DNA from: Ampullaceana balthica
Lineage: Eukaryota; Mollusca; Gastropoda; Lymnaeidae
Length of the DNA: 64,000 bases
Assembly (NCBI GenBank): GCA_944989445.1
Contig: CALYLW010000018.1
Location: forward strand, 1,592,430 to 1,656,429
Direction of reading: 5' to 3'
How positions within the stretch are numbered: the stretch's first letter is position 1; every line of letters begins with the position of its first letter. The position numbers and the translations under genes were made by a program. The notes beneath the pieces are model-generated. The model made no database searches. It was not told where the DNA came from and was given only the letters and a program-made list of their open reading frames with translations. Below are positions 45,300 to 57,359 of the stretch, piece by piece.

Positions 45300-47395
45300 G
45301 GCAGCGTGTAATGTGTCTGCGTGTAATGTGTCTGCGTGTAATGTGTCTGCGTGTAATGTGTCTGCGTGTATGTGTCAGTGTGTACATCTGTATATATGTG
45401 TCAGTGGTGATGTGTGTGTGTGTGTCAGTGGTAATGTGTCTGCTTGTTTCGGTTAGTGGTGATGTGTGTGTGTGAGTCAGTGGGCATGTGTCTGCTTGTT
45501 TCGGTTAGTGGGGAGTATGTTTGTGTGTCAGTGGGCATGTGTCTGCTTGTTTCGGTAAGTGGGGATTATGTGTGTGTCAGTGGGCATGTGTCTGCTTGTT
45601 TGGGTTAGTGGGGATGTGTGTGTGTGTGTCAGTGGGCATGTGTCTGCTTGTTTGGGTTAGTGGGGATGTGTGTGTGTGTGTCAGTGGGCATGTGACTGCT
45701 TGTTTTGGGTGCGTGGGGATGTGTGTGTGTCAGTGGGCATGTGTCTGCTTGTTTGGGTTAGTGGGGATGTGTGTGTGTGTCAGTGGGCATGTGACTGCTT
45801 GTTTGGGTTAGTGGGGATGTGTGTGTGTGTGTGTCAGTGGGCATGTGACTGCTTGTTTGGGTTAGTGGGGATGTGTGTGTGTGTGTCAGTGGGCATGTGA
45901 CTGCTTGTTTGGTTTAGTGGGGATGTGTGTGTGTCAGTGGGTATGTGACTGCTTGTTTGGGTTAGTGGGGATGTGTGTGTGTGCCAGTGGGCATGTGTCT
46001 GCTTGTTTGGGTTAGTGTGGATGTGTGTGTGTGTCAGTGGGCATGTGTCTGCATGTTTGGGTTAGTGGGGATGTGTGTGTGTGTGTCAGTGGGCATGTGA
46101 CTGCTTGTCTGGGTTAGTGGGGATGTGTGTGTGTGTGTCAGTGGGCATGTGTCTGCTTGTTTGTGTCAGTGGTGATGTCTGTGTGTGTGTGTCAGTGGGC
46201 ATGTGTCTGTTTGTTTGGGTTAGTGGGGATGTGTGTGTGTGTGTGTGTCAGTGGGCATGTGACTGCTTGTTTGGGTTAGTGGGGATGTGTGTGTGTGTCA
46301 GTGGGCATATGACTGCTTGTTTGGGCTAGTGGGGATGTGTGTGTGTGTGTGTCAGTGGGCATGTGACTGCTTGTTTGGGTTAGTGTGGATGTGTGTGTGT
46401 GTGTGTGTCAGTGGGCATGTGTCTGCTTGTTTGGGTTAGTGGGGATATCTGTGTGTGTATCAGTGGGCATGTGTCTACTTGTTTTGGGTTAGTGGGGATG
46501 TGTGTGTGTGTCAGTGGGCATGTGACTGCTTGTTTGGGTTAGTGGGGATGTGTGTGTGTGTCAGTGGACATGTGTCTGCTTGTTTTGGTTAGTGGGGATG
46601 TGTGTTTGTGTGTCAGTGGGCATGTGTCTGCTTGTTTGGGTTACTGGGGATGTGTGTGTCAGTGGGCATGTGTCTGCTTGTTTGGGTTAGTAGGGATGTG
46701 TGTGTGTGTCAGTGGGCATGCGACTGCTTGTTTGGGTTAGTGGGGATGTGTGTGTGTGTGTCAGTGGGCATGTGACTGCTTGTTTGGGTTAGTGGGGATG
46801 TATGTGTGTGTGTCAGTGGGCATGTGTCTGATTGTTTGTGTCAGTGGTGATGTCTGTGTGTGTGTCAGTGGGCATGTGTCTGCTTGTTTGGGTTAGTGGG
46901 GATGTGTGTGTGTGTGTGTCAGTGGGCATGTGTCTGCTTGTTTGGGTTAGTGGGGATGTGTGTGTGTGTCAGTGGGCTTGTGACTGCTTGTTTGGGTTAG
47001 TGGGGATGTATGTGTGTGTGTCAGTGGGCATGTGACTGCTTGTTTGTGTCAGTGGTGATGTCTGTGTGTGTGTGTCAGTGTGCATGTGACTGCTTGTTTG
47101 TGTCAGTGGTGATGTCTGTGTGTGTGTCAGTGGGCATGTGACTGCTTGTTTGTGTCAGTGGTGATGTCTGTGTGTGTGTCAGTGGGCATGTGACTGCTTG
47201 TTTGTGTCAGTGGTGATGTCTGTTTGTGTGTCAGTGGGCATGTGACTGCTTGTTTGTGTCAGTGGTGATGTCTGTGTGTGTGTCAGTGGGCATGTGACTG
47301 CTTGTTTGTGTCAGTGGTGATGTGTGTGTGTGTGTGTCAGTGGACATGTGTCTGCTTGTTTGTGTCAGTGGGGATGTATGTGAGTGTATTTTGGT
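45300..47395. repeat. TG-rich minisatellite, about 2.1 kb, unit about 50 bp
   Basis: Roughly 40 units built from gtgggcatgtgtctgcttgt, gggttagtggggatgtgtg and a (TG)n run of variable length ending cagtg. Starts with short gtaatgtgtctgc repeats. Unit length varies because the TG run varies. The tail part (from about 47040) uses tgtgtcagtggtgatgtc instead of gggttagtgggg, so two unit types succeed each other. Almost no plus-strand C outside fixed positions, giving strong strand asymmetry. Confidence 0.96.
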
Positions 47396-47785
47396 GGCAG
47401 TGCAGTGCTATCCTATGTGCGGTTGGGATCGTTATGTTGTTTGCTGCTCTCGTCCAATTGCTAGTGCGTGTGCACTAACTATAGAATGAGCTACAGAGAG
47501 GTGGTAGTGAATTAGTGTGAAGTGGGGAGTGGGAAGGGAGGGCGGGTCTACGGGGGTTGGGTTTCAGCAACAATTAAACATCTGTTCCTTAATGAGCAGC
47601 CGTGATATGAGTGCTGTGGAACGAAGAGTTGGGGAGAGGGGGTCGTCTTCACATTTGCTCAATATTTTATCTCTAGCTGATGGTTTGTTAATACTAAACA
47701 GAATATCTTCGTAGATAGAATGTGTTGAAATCTTATTAGATTTTACTGTGCACCTACTTTTTTCACATTAGATGTTTCGTTAGAG

Positions 47786-48841
47786 CAGAGGTACACAACC
47801 TGCGGCCGTACGGCCGCATGCGGCCGTGGGCAAGAAAATGTGAGGCCGTGGAAATCTGTTTAAATTATAATAACCTGCGGCCGGATTTCTGTGACAAATG
47901 TCGTCTGTTACAAAGTCATATCCAACAGCTCAATCTCTATCATTTCCCGCAAATCACCGCTCTAATCGAGAGCCATGAAATAAGAAAAGATGAAATTCCG
48001 GCTACGTTCTTTTCAGGCGTCCTCGAGCCGCTGATGTTGGAATTTGCAGAACGTTTTCAGGATTTCGACAAGATCTCAGAAAATTTGAGACTCGTAGCTT
48101 CTCCACATTTGATTGAGACAGATAGTGCGCCGTTGGATGTCCAAATGGAACTGATCGAACTCAAAAATAACGCGCAGCTTGTGAAAAAATTCGAGGACAA
48201 AAACGATCTACTGGAGACATGGAAAGTAGCTGTGGAGTTTCTCAAGCTTCGCGAAATAGCAAGAGACACTCTAGTGCTGTTTGGAAGAACTTACATGTGC
48301 GAAGCGTTATTTTCACGGATGAAATGTCTCAAGAACAAATATCGGACCAGACTGGTTGACACCATTCTGGCGTCAGGAATACGCCTGATGCTCTCCAGTG
48401 AGTGCCCGGACTTTGCGCGACTCTCGGCAAACATCCAAGAGCAAGGCAGCCACTAATTTCTGGACTCTAGACTGCTTAGTAACATGGTTGGTGTTAGTGA
48501 AGCAGCTTATCACTTATTCAATTATTGTGCTCTCGGTGTACTAATGCCACTTAAAAATATACTCATGCTGTACGTGTGTGACATGATGTTAGGTTTACAT
48601 GACAATGTTCAATAAATTAGAAATATAAGTGAATATCGATGGAAATGTTTTTTTTTGTAATTAAGCACTGTGTTTGCCTACATTACATTATGATTATGTC
48701 ATTATTATCTCGCGTTCACTATTACGAGAGGTAAACATTTGATAGTTACCGTTCGTTTTTCGGTGAAAAATATTTGGCGGCCGTGGCAAAAGTAATTTAT
48801 TTTTATGCGGCCGTCAATAGCCCAAAGGTTGCGCACCCCTG
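47786..48841 (+). mobile_element. Internally deleted hAT element
   Basis: Flanked by cgttagag (47778-47785, 48842-48849). Ends cagaggtacacaacctgcgg and, from the right, caggggtgcgcaacctttgg, with gcggccg repeats inside both ends. It keeps only the C-terminal third of a transposase. Confidence 0.92.
47818..48456 (+). pseudogene. hAT transposase C-terminal fragment (open frame of 212 aa)
   Basis: Contains the conserved PATFFSGVLEPL-type, AERFQDFDKI and ASPHLIETDSAP segments and the C-terminal dimerisation motif RDTLVLFGRTYMCEALFSRM followed by KNKYRTRL, as in GTF2IRD2/EPM2AIP1-like hAT proteins. The zinc finger and catalytic Asp segments are absent, so it cannot cut DNA. The surviving frame is fully open, which is unusual for a non-autonomous element. 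The first codons lie in the GC-rich terminal region, so the start is not reliable. Confidence 0.88.
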
Positions 48842-49429
48842 CGTTAGAGGCACGGATTCAAAATAGCGACAGTCAAAACAACGACCGTCATAATAGCGGC
48901 TGTATCAAAAGAGCGACTGTCATAACAGCGACTTCACCACATAGCTATTCTTGTCCAACCGTTCACCTAACACAGTGGTTCCAAACTTTTTTGACATATA
49001 GACCCCTTTTCATTGTCTAAACTTACCCAAGGACCCAAAGTGAAAAAACTACATAAATGCATAGTAACAAATACAATTTTTTTAAAAATAGAAACATTTT
49101 GATGAAGTATTTATTGAAATTAAAAATTATGTTTAAAATAAAATTTAAAACAATTTACTTATGCTATATATACACGCATTCATTCAAATACAAACAACTG
49201 CTCAGTAAAAAAAAATTTGAATCATGGTTACCCGGGAAGCTTTTTTTTTAACAATATTGACAGCCCCCTTGTCAAAACGTCCTGTGGTCGAACTGTCCGG
49301 GGGTTACATAATGACATGTTTCGAAGGCTAGACTAAGTGACGACCACGGACCCCGTGTTATGCAGAAGGTAAATAAAAGACTATCTGACCACATTGCCTT
49401 GGGGTTGGGGTGCAGTTGGATAGGTTTAT

Positions 49430-49560
49430 CTTTTATCTTATCTATACAGACGCTCCTTCTATGCAGAAGATAGTTGCGTCCACAGACCATGACAGATGAT
49501 CTGTTGGCAAGTGATGCAGCATTCACAGGCCACGGCTTTGTGGTTTCCACGCATTACCCA
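49430..49560 (-). mobile_element. SINE 3' part with GATAA-type tail
   Basis: The minus strand matches the 3' half of the SINE at 61190-61440 (GGCCTGTGAATGCTGCATCA, CATGGTCTGTGGACGCAA) and continues into GAAGGAGCGTCTGTATAGATAAGATAA, the same tail as the LINE fragment at 56124-56620. The 5' tRNA-like part is missing. Confidence 0.75.
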
Positions 49561-49654
49561 GCCGCCTAACTACATACGAGGTAAAAACGAAAAGGGTCGA
49601 AACATCCGGGGATCAAAAAGTCCTGTAGTCGAACTGTCTCTAGCTTGTAATAAA

Positions 49655-50693
49655 ACAAACCCGTAAAAACAAAGTTTTTGACTATAAATCCCTTATATAT
49701 GAGACATAACTAACAGTATTGATTATTTTCAAACATTTACAGACTGAATCTGTCTTAACTCAAGTTTGCTTCATAACCCTGGGGGGGAGGTGTGGGTGGG
49801 AGGGGGAGAGGGGTGGGTGGGAGGGGGAGAGGGGAAAAAACATTGACAGACTGACACCGAGTGATGTCCCTTGTCTTTAATAAATGGGGGGTGGGACGTG
49901 AGGGGTTGTCGGCTCGACGGTCGGCGTCAACTCAAACTCACGTGGAATAGGAAGGAAAAAAACAACAACAAAAAACGTGAATTTAAATTACATACCTCAT
50001 ATAAGGATAAACTAAAAATGCATTAATTTAATTACGGTAAGTTCGATCGATCTGAAATTTTGATACGATGCATTGTTAGGTTAGACGGGTCCGTGTGCCA
50101 AATTCAGTTCGATCGGATCATGGGAAGTGGGTCATTTTTGACTTCTGTTTTTCCGCACAGCCCGCCGAGCCCAAGACAGAGAGAGACGGCCGCGAAGTTA
50201 ATATAAGGGATTTAATAAACAAACCCGCAAAAACAAAGTTTTTAACTATAAATCCCTTATATATGAGACATAACTAACAGTATTGATTATTTTCAAACAT
50301 TTACAGACTGACACCGAGTGATGTCCCTTGTCTTTAATAAATGGGGGTGGGATGTGAGGGGGTGTCGGCACGACGGTCGGTGTCAACACGACGGTCGGCG
50401 TCAACTCAAACTCACGTGGAACTGGAAGAAAAAAAACAATAACAAACAGTGAATTTTGAAATACATACCTCATATAAGGATAAACTAAAAATGCATTAAT
50501 TTAATTACGGTACCTTCGATCGATCTGAAATTTTGATACGATGCATTGTTGGGTCAGACGGGTCCGTGTGCCAAATTGCAGTTCGATCGGATCATGGGAA
50601 GTGGGTCATTTTTGACTTCTGTTTTTCCGCCCAGCCCGCCGAGCCCAAGACAGAGAGAGAGAGACGGCCGCGAAGTTAATATAAGGGATTTAA
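49655..50693. repeat. Two tandem 0.5-kb units with inverted ends
   Basis: Unit 1 about 49655-50216, unit 2 about 50217-50693. Each begins acaaagtttttgactataaa then tcccttatat and ends gttaatataagggattta, so unit ends are inverted copies and the unit junction forms a hairpin. Internal landmarks shared by both: acaccgagtgatgtccct, ggtcggcgtcaactcaaact, and a gagaga microsatellite before the end. A G-rich block follows only in unit 1. Class unknown. Confidence 0.85.
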
Positions 50694-51215
50694 AAAGCAG
50701 CCACACGTCACCTCTGCCCTACCATCGCAATCCCCCTCAATTAATCGACTGCATCTATGTTTGTGAATCTCTATCGAGCTTTCTGCAAAATATATTTGAC
50801 TGAATTAATAGCAGTTATAATTTTATTTTTTTTCAGAATTTTTTTGTTAACAAAATGTGTCCCGAAAATGTGTATACACTCTTTACAACACCAACATTTA
50901 TTTATACACACCTCCAGTTGATTGTATTTAATTTTCTTTGTCCCTTCTGTACAAAAAACCTGCATGGCTTATCATGTCTTACTTTTCTTGATTTTATAAA
51001 CTCCATTGTAGGCTAGGCACAGTAAGTTTTTCAAACATTATCACAAACAAAAGAAAAAGTCGCTATTTTGATACAGTCGCTGTTATGATGCAGTCGCTAT
51101 TATGACGGTCGCTGTTTTAACAGTCGCTGTTTTGATACAGTCGCTATTTTGATGTCGCTATTAAGACGGTCGCTGTTTTGACAGTCACTATTCTGCCCGG
51201 ATGCCTTCGTTAGAG

Positions 51216-53800
51216 TATCTACTCTCATTGTATTTGACGTCATTCAACCAACAATTTCAGTTTTTTTTAAATCACCCCCCCCCCTTTTATTTCAATACGT
51301 TTATGGTGTTGACCATACGATGGTGCATTTCGTTTAATTCACCCGAATAAAATTTCACATAAATTATTTCAATTCTATCACCTTTTAAGCACCGTCAGCA
51401 GCGACACTATGTCCATTGTAACGGCCAATATATTTCCTGGGACAACAATAATATCTGATCAATGGCGCTAGTACAATACAATTGTTCCTGGCCCTGGCCT
51501 AAGTCACCAAACGGACAATGATTCAGTCAACTTTGTTGATTTTAACTCTGGAGCTAATACACAAAAGACCGAGAGGCCATGGAGGGCCGCTAAGGAGCGT
51601 ATCAAGAGTAATAACGGCACCCATCGACACATGCTGGATTCACACATGTGTGAGTAAATATTGAGGACTCACATCAACGTTTGTCAGTTGAACGTCGTCG
51701 ATACCTTCTTTACAAGTGGACTAAAAAGAAGAAAATAATTTAAAACTTGTAAGTTCAAGTACTTCGATTAATATGACTAAAAACGTGGGGCGGGCGCTTA
51801 AGAGGTTTAACATATGCGGTTCACTCATTCTCTCACTTATTGATCTCTCTTTTGCCTTCTACGGCCCTCACTGCAGCATTTTTTGTCAAAAGCCCAAGTA
51901 ACTTATCCTTGTTTGATAAATACGAAATATTAAACTTGCTGAAATGTACACAAAGTATTTTATAATTAAAAATCCTCAAATCCTATTTTTACATCGTTCC
52001 ATTTTCCAAAATTAAAATATAAGCTAAAACAATGACGTAATATAAGATTTTTTTACAGAGAGTATTTAATTTATAATTATTTTGCACACCTTTTTGCGCG
52101 CCTTTGTATTAAAATATGAGCTTTAAAAATGACGTCATAGCGTTACACATCCATCCAATGAGTGACTTGAGCTATTATATTATTTATTTTGTGCATTGTT
52201 TTTTAAACATCAAAATGTCAACAAATTTTTCGATATCTTCAAATTTGTTAGTAATTTCACAATTAGAACGTGCATCTAAATGAAAGTTTGGGGGGGGGGA
52301 GGGGGCGGGGGGACGCGAACCAAGTTAACTGATTTCTACACAGGCTACAATAAACCTGTCACCAAATTAGGGATGAGATGCTTTTAAAAGTGGTAATAAT
52401 GGGAGTGAAAGGTGGAGTGAAGGGGTAGATACCTAACATTAGCATGGTCTCAACGGCGTGGGTGTGTCAAAGCCAAATTAGCTTCTTTTCACATGAAACA
52501 AAAGCCACTGCCTCTCTTTCATTTCAAACCCCTCTTGATTATACCTGGCGTGGCTGGTGTTTTCCATATTTGGTTCATTCCGAGAATAGTGTGGAGCAGT
52601 TTTGTTTCCTGTTAAGACCACACAAAAAAAAGTACATAGTAGTTTGTCCGGCTCGTTTTATTATTTCGCGTTGACTGAAATTGTTCTTGAAGCCTATTCA
52701 CTTTAAAATGAAATTCACTGAATATATTTAAAACTTTGTATATTTACTTATTTGCGCATTTTATCATTTCTATTTTTTTATAATCAACATACATAATTTG
52801 CAATGCATGTCACGTCTGTCTGTCCGACACGCTACTAATTTTAGAAAGCAGCGCACCAAATTACTGCACCAAAAAAGAACTCTTTTCGAACGTTCCACAT
52901 AAAATTTTTGCAATATGATTATAAATTAATAAAATTAAAAAATATAAAATAAATAAAATTTCTGTATTACATTACTTTTTATTATGATTTGTATTTTTTC
53001 AAAATAAATAGTTTTCAGCTGAAATGTATTTATTTTGAAAACATTCGTTATTTTTGACGGGCAATTCACTAGTATAAAATAAAATATGCAAATTTTCGAT
53101 ACATTTAAAGTTCAGCTAATTATTTAACTATATATCTTGAGTGAGATTAAGAAATAAAATCCTTTTTAGAATAAATACTATAAAATAACCTTCACATTTT
53201 GTAATTAATATAATACTGATATTATTAGTTTTTATGGAAATATATTTCCTTTCAATCCTATTCTTCTGCTATATATAAACCTCACGGATATCACCGCATG
53301 CAGAGAATAGCGACACGCACGAAATGATATACCCTGTGTGCACCTAGCATATACCCGCCACTGACATGCGTTGTGTATGGGCTGACGCCGATGCACATCA
53401 CGTGAGTAGGTCATTCAACAGATACTTTGGCACCGTACCCGGACGTGTCATGGTCCGAATAAATCAGTCCGTTATCATGTGTGTCACGGTCTGACTAAAT
53501 CAGTCCGTTATCATGTGTGTCACGGTCTGCACTTATCATCCCCGGATAAAAACCCGTGACGTAAGGCGATGTAATCAGTGTTATCAATCGCCTTGTAATG
53601 ACTTAATAGAGGGAAATAAAAAGAAGAAGACATTTTTGGTTAAAATTACTCCATAAAATTGTATTTTTAACCTTATGAAACAATTATTCAACAGGGTCTA
53701 CAAGATTAACACTACATCATCTAAAATTTTGAGATAAAAGAATATCTTTTTTTTCTAGACATCTAGTCCTCAAAACATGAGAAAACAGGATCTCCTAGTG
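51216..53800. other. No gene recognised
   Basis: Unique DNA with a G-run at 52289-52312. The 76-codon frame at 52444-52674 has no motif. At about 53448-53525 a 43-bp unit containing atcagtccgttatcatgtgt is tandemly repeated, followed by a gtgacgtaaggcgat and gagggaaataaaaag stretch that could be the end of an LTR or SINE. Confidence 0.35.
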
Positions 53801-53803
53801 CCC

Positions 53804-54092
53804 GGACTGGCTCCAACCTATGGGTCGCGACACCCCCCCCCCAATGGGGTCGCGATGAGTTTTCTGGGGGATCGCCAAATTGTACTTTCGACTTAAAATA
53901 TTCACTATTAGGCAATTTTGCACTGCTAAATTCATACTTGTAAATATAAATACATTTAACACGGTATGCCGAAATAAAGAAGTTATAAAATCCTTGTTGA
54001 AAATGCCGTTTTCAATTGCATGGGTGTCGCGGGTCACTTGGCTTTTATAAAAAGGTGTCGCCACCCGAAAAAAGTTTGGGAACCTATGTCTA
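53804..54092. mobile_element. hAT-like MITE
   Basis: Left part ggctccaacctatgggtcgc, right part reverse-complemented ggttcccaaacttttttcgg, with gtcgcg motifs at both sides (as in hAT ends of this window). Exact edges and target duplication not resolved. Confidence 0.6.
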
Positions 54093-56097
54093 TGTCCTAC
54101 TGCTTAACTCATAAACCTCAGAATGTGAGAAAACTTATGAACACAGAAAGTGAGGAACCAGTGTCTTATATGGTAAGCCTGTAGCCTTTCAGAATCTAAG
54201 GCAATAGTATTTCTAACTATAAAACGTCAGCACTTTAAAATATAATATCTTAAAAAGATTAAGTGACGAAAATGTCTAATACTATTTAAGTGTTGGTCGC
54301 TAGGGACTATTTAAATATAAATAACTGACCTCATCGCAATCTTCAACGTTTTTATTATCACATCATAAAGTCATTTTCATGTCTGCTGAAAACAATTCCA
54401 AAAAATAATGAAGTAAATTTATATTTCAATGCAAATCATGAGTAGATGTATCATTTAAAATCTGCAACGCGTGTGTGTATATACTTTTGTTTAAATTTTA
54501 ACCTTAGCTGCATGTTATCTTCATTTGAGCTTTCAAAATCCGTTAAATTACGTATTGAATGACTCAAAGCTATAATTTATTTTAGTAATGTGTTTGTAAA
54601 GGATGAAACAGATAGCGGGTAGAATTTCTCTGTTATGTAATGCCATTTAAAACTGTTGACTGTTGATTCATTTAATTGAGCTGCTATCAAATACATTAGT
54701 TTGATTTTAAAAGTTGGTTTCTGGCAGCGTGTCTCTCTGGAGTACGATTGTCTAATTTACATGAACGTGGAACCATTTTATTTCACGCCGTTTAAATGAT
54801 TTTCATAATCAAATTTTGGAGTTCGAAACACAACTTTGTTAGATTCAAGATTTCCTATTTCTTAATGTTCTTATCATATGTTATTTCTTCGCCTTTTTAA
54901 AGGCATTGATGACTATAATTATATAAAAGCTATAATATATTTTAAATTATTTTCTTGTGTATGTGGAGTATGGTATCGTGTTTGGAAAGGGACTCTTTCG
55001 AGAAAAAGAAATATTCACACAAATAATTTTGTTGTCATCATATTGTATAAGAAAATTAAATGAGGTAACTTCTGTTAACAAAAGAATGCTTAACGTATGT
55101 TACCTAAAAGGTGGTAAGTATCTCTAAATTTAGATACTAAGGAAATATTAACTTTCCTATATAAGCTCTTACTTTTCTCTCCTTTCTTTATCTCTACTGG
55201 ACTACTTGGATTTCACCGCAGCTAAGTGTTTTTATTATTTCGTTATATTAGTTTCATTTGTGTACTATTTGTCCGTTGAGGAAGGCACTTTGCCGAAACT
55301 TTCGCTGTTGTGTTACGTCCTGTCAGACCTACTAATACCCTGTTTTTATGCTATAAATTTACGTTAGCCACAGTAGTAGATAATATGTATATTTAAACAG
55401 TTAATCTTTTCAATTTTTTTTCACGGTAATAATTCATATTACATTGTAACTCATTTTTAAACACGAGTCATATAGTCATACTCATTCTACACATTCAATT
55501 GAATATTTTGAATTTAAAGTTGCAGTCTTTATTCTATTATTTATTTTCATTCTTTCAATAAAAAAATGTTTTTTAAAGCCTAATTTAAATAAAAGCAGAT
55601 CTACTTCGTAATAAATCATGGGTGATTATACGTTCCCAAATGAGTTATATGGCAATTAATTCTGAGTTCTCTTCCTGCGTTATTTAGGTTTAGTTTTATA
55701 ATTTTTATTTGTTAATTTAGGTTTGGGGTTAGGTATAGATATAATTGTGAATTTCGGGTTAAGGTTAGTTTTAGAATTTTAATAGTTGAATTTTCTAATT
55801 TTCGTGTCACGTTTGCATAGCAACAAAGATGGCGGCCATGAATGTGGGAACGTCAACTCCGAATTTACCTAAATCATATATTGTTGTTGTTTTGACAAGT
55901 TTAAAAAAAAATTATTTGATGAAAATTTGGTTGATCACGATCAATTTTATTAATTAATAGCACATCGTAGTCAACATAACAAACCTGCAATGATGAACTT
56001 TAAACTTTCATTTGTAATAATTTAACTTGTGTCATGGTGGTAGCGTTGCCGTGTAGTATTAGAATGCATACGTAATATGCAATGTTCGCTAGCAATG
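54093..56097. other. No gene recognised
   Basis: Unique AT-rich DNA. A motif gttgaggaaggcactttgcc then gaaac at 55275-55300 is discussed in the findings. A 27-bp sequence (tttagatactaaggaaatat core) near 55128 recurs near 58790, so both places may be ends of one repeat family. Confidence 0.4.
55811..55837. promoter_or_regulatory. X-box-like palindrome next to YY1-like motif
   Basis: gtttgcatagcaac (palindrome-like, close to the RFX X-box form) is followed one base later by aagatggcggcc, the classic YY1 core-promoter motif, with an ATG directly after. No gene is seen downstream, so it may be a fragment of a transposon carrying these motifs. Confidence 0.35.
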
Positions 56098-56620
56098 TTA
56101 TCTTATCTTATCTTATCTGTTTATAGACGCTCCTTCTATACAGAAGATTATTGCGTCCTACGCTTATCTATGGTTTGTGTTTAGTCCTGTATTTTTATTA
56201 GAGATTTAAATGTTGATAAAGTGTTGGTTTTCCTGGATTCTTCAGGCAACCCATTCCACGCCCGAATTCCGGACGGGAAGAAGGAAAACTTGTATGTGTT
56301 TGTTCTTGCATACGGAATAAGAAAGGTGTTTTTATCCTTATGTCTATCTGAGGGTTGTATTAAGTTATCTTTGTGTTGTATTTCTAAATTAGAATTAATT
56401 GCTTTATGTATAATTACTACTTTGCTCTTGGTTATTCTATCCTTTAGTGTTTCAAGGTTTAATGATTTAACTAATGGTGTTATTCTTGTCAGTTTCGAAT
56501 ATTCTCCAGTAATGAATCTGGCAGCTCTTTTTTGAATTTGTTCTAGTTTATCAATGTTTTCCTTGGTGGATGGGTCCCATATAGACAACATGAACAATAG
56601 TACACGTCTCACGAAAGTGA
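56098..56620 (-). mobile_element. LINE 3' fragment with (TTATC)n tail
   Basis: 5'-truncated non-LTR retrotransposon on the minus strand: C-terminal reverse-transcriptase coding region, a short 3' UTR (GCAATAATCTTCTGTATAGA, GGAGCGTCTATAAACAGATA) and a tandem GATAA tail at its 3' end (56098-56118 on the plus strand). Confidence 0.88.
56181..56612 (-). pseudogene. LINE reverse transcriptase C-terminal fragment
   Basis: SIWDPSTKENIDKLEQIQKR then AARFITGEYSKLTRIT, LVKSLNLETLKDRI, and the ending FFPSGIRAWNGLPEE with STFKSLIK. This string of motifs is typical of the region after the RT domain in Jockey/CR1/RTE-type LINEs. 143 residues, open to the stop at 56181. The first codons run past a likely truncation point. 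Confidence 0.9.
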
Positions 56621-57340
56621 GGTAGCAATGTTTGAGGTGTGGACGGACCTTTAGGGCCCCAGGCTGTGGCTACACATGTTTACTACTTTTATAATTTTAC
56701 TCATATTTTAATGTCCATTTGATTAAGAAAGACAACAAATTTTGTATAAATATTTTTAGTTTAGGTTATTTCAATTTTCACTCTAATAAATTAAATATAG
56801 CCAAGTAACCTACCGAGTTTTACTTTTTATCTTTTTAGAGGGGTTAGTTCCCTTAAAATTCTTAAAGGTCTATGTCACGATTTTTTTTCTTTTATCAAGG
56901 GATATAATACACTTTTTAAAATAATTAATTATGTTGATCAACAGCTTGACTAAAAAAACATTTTATTTGAAACTTAATGAGATAGTAACAATTTATGCAA
57001 TTTTCTTATATAAATACCAGCAGTATTATTTATAAATATTAAAAGTCTGCATTAAAATAGCTTCCTACTTGAAATAACAGCAAACTATGTACGTCAGACA
57101 TTTATAAATACTTATGGATTGTGGGAACATCATTATTGTATCAGTGACTTATAACAGAAGCATAAAGGTGTGAATACACTTAATTCGTTCCTATAGTAGG
57201 ATACAATCAATATATATATAACAAATTATATGCCATGTATGTTTGTTCGTTTACGTAACCTTATTAGCGCACCGTGTAAAAAAAAGCCTTGAAAACTTTT
57301 TCTTTCGAACGTCCGCATAATATTGTTCAATAGACGCCCC

Positions 57341-57359
57341 GCGGCGTAGCCTACGCCGC
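57341..57359. other. Perfect 9-bp-arm hairpin
   Basis: gcggcgtag, one base, ctacgccgc. The following 45 bp are an inverted copy of 57814-57861, so this is part of the same repeat family as the MITE at 57651-58105. Confidence 0.8.

Larger units (their letters stand above)
48850..51207. mobile_element. Foldback-like element with GCGAC iteron arms
   Basis: The left arm (48850-48940) holds about five and the right arm (51059-51190) eight or more copies of the motif gcgac(a/t/c)gt in inverted orientation, spaced mostly 12-16 bp. The extreme ends are inverted as well (ggcacgg and, from the right, ggcatccggg). It is flanked by cgttagag on the left (48842-48849, shared with the hAT element) and right (51208-51215). 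Nested inside are a hAT 5' fragment (about 48965-49200), a SINE tail and a two-unit repeat. No frame for a transposase. Confidence 0.65.

Noticed and set aside
45166..47478. Series of Cys/Val/Gly-rich plus-strand frames
   Set aside because: Translations of the TG-rich minisatellite, frame changing with TG-run length.
55725..55790. Telomere-like ggttaggttagg sequence
   Set aside because: Degenerate ggtttagg/gggttagg steps without a regular TTAGGG register; more like a dispersed repeat.
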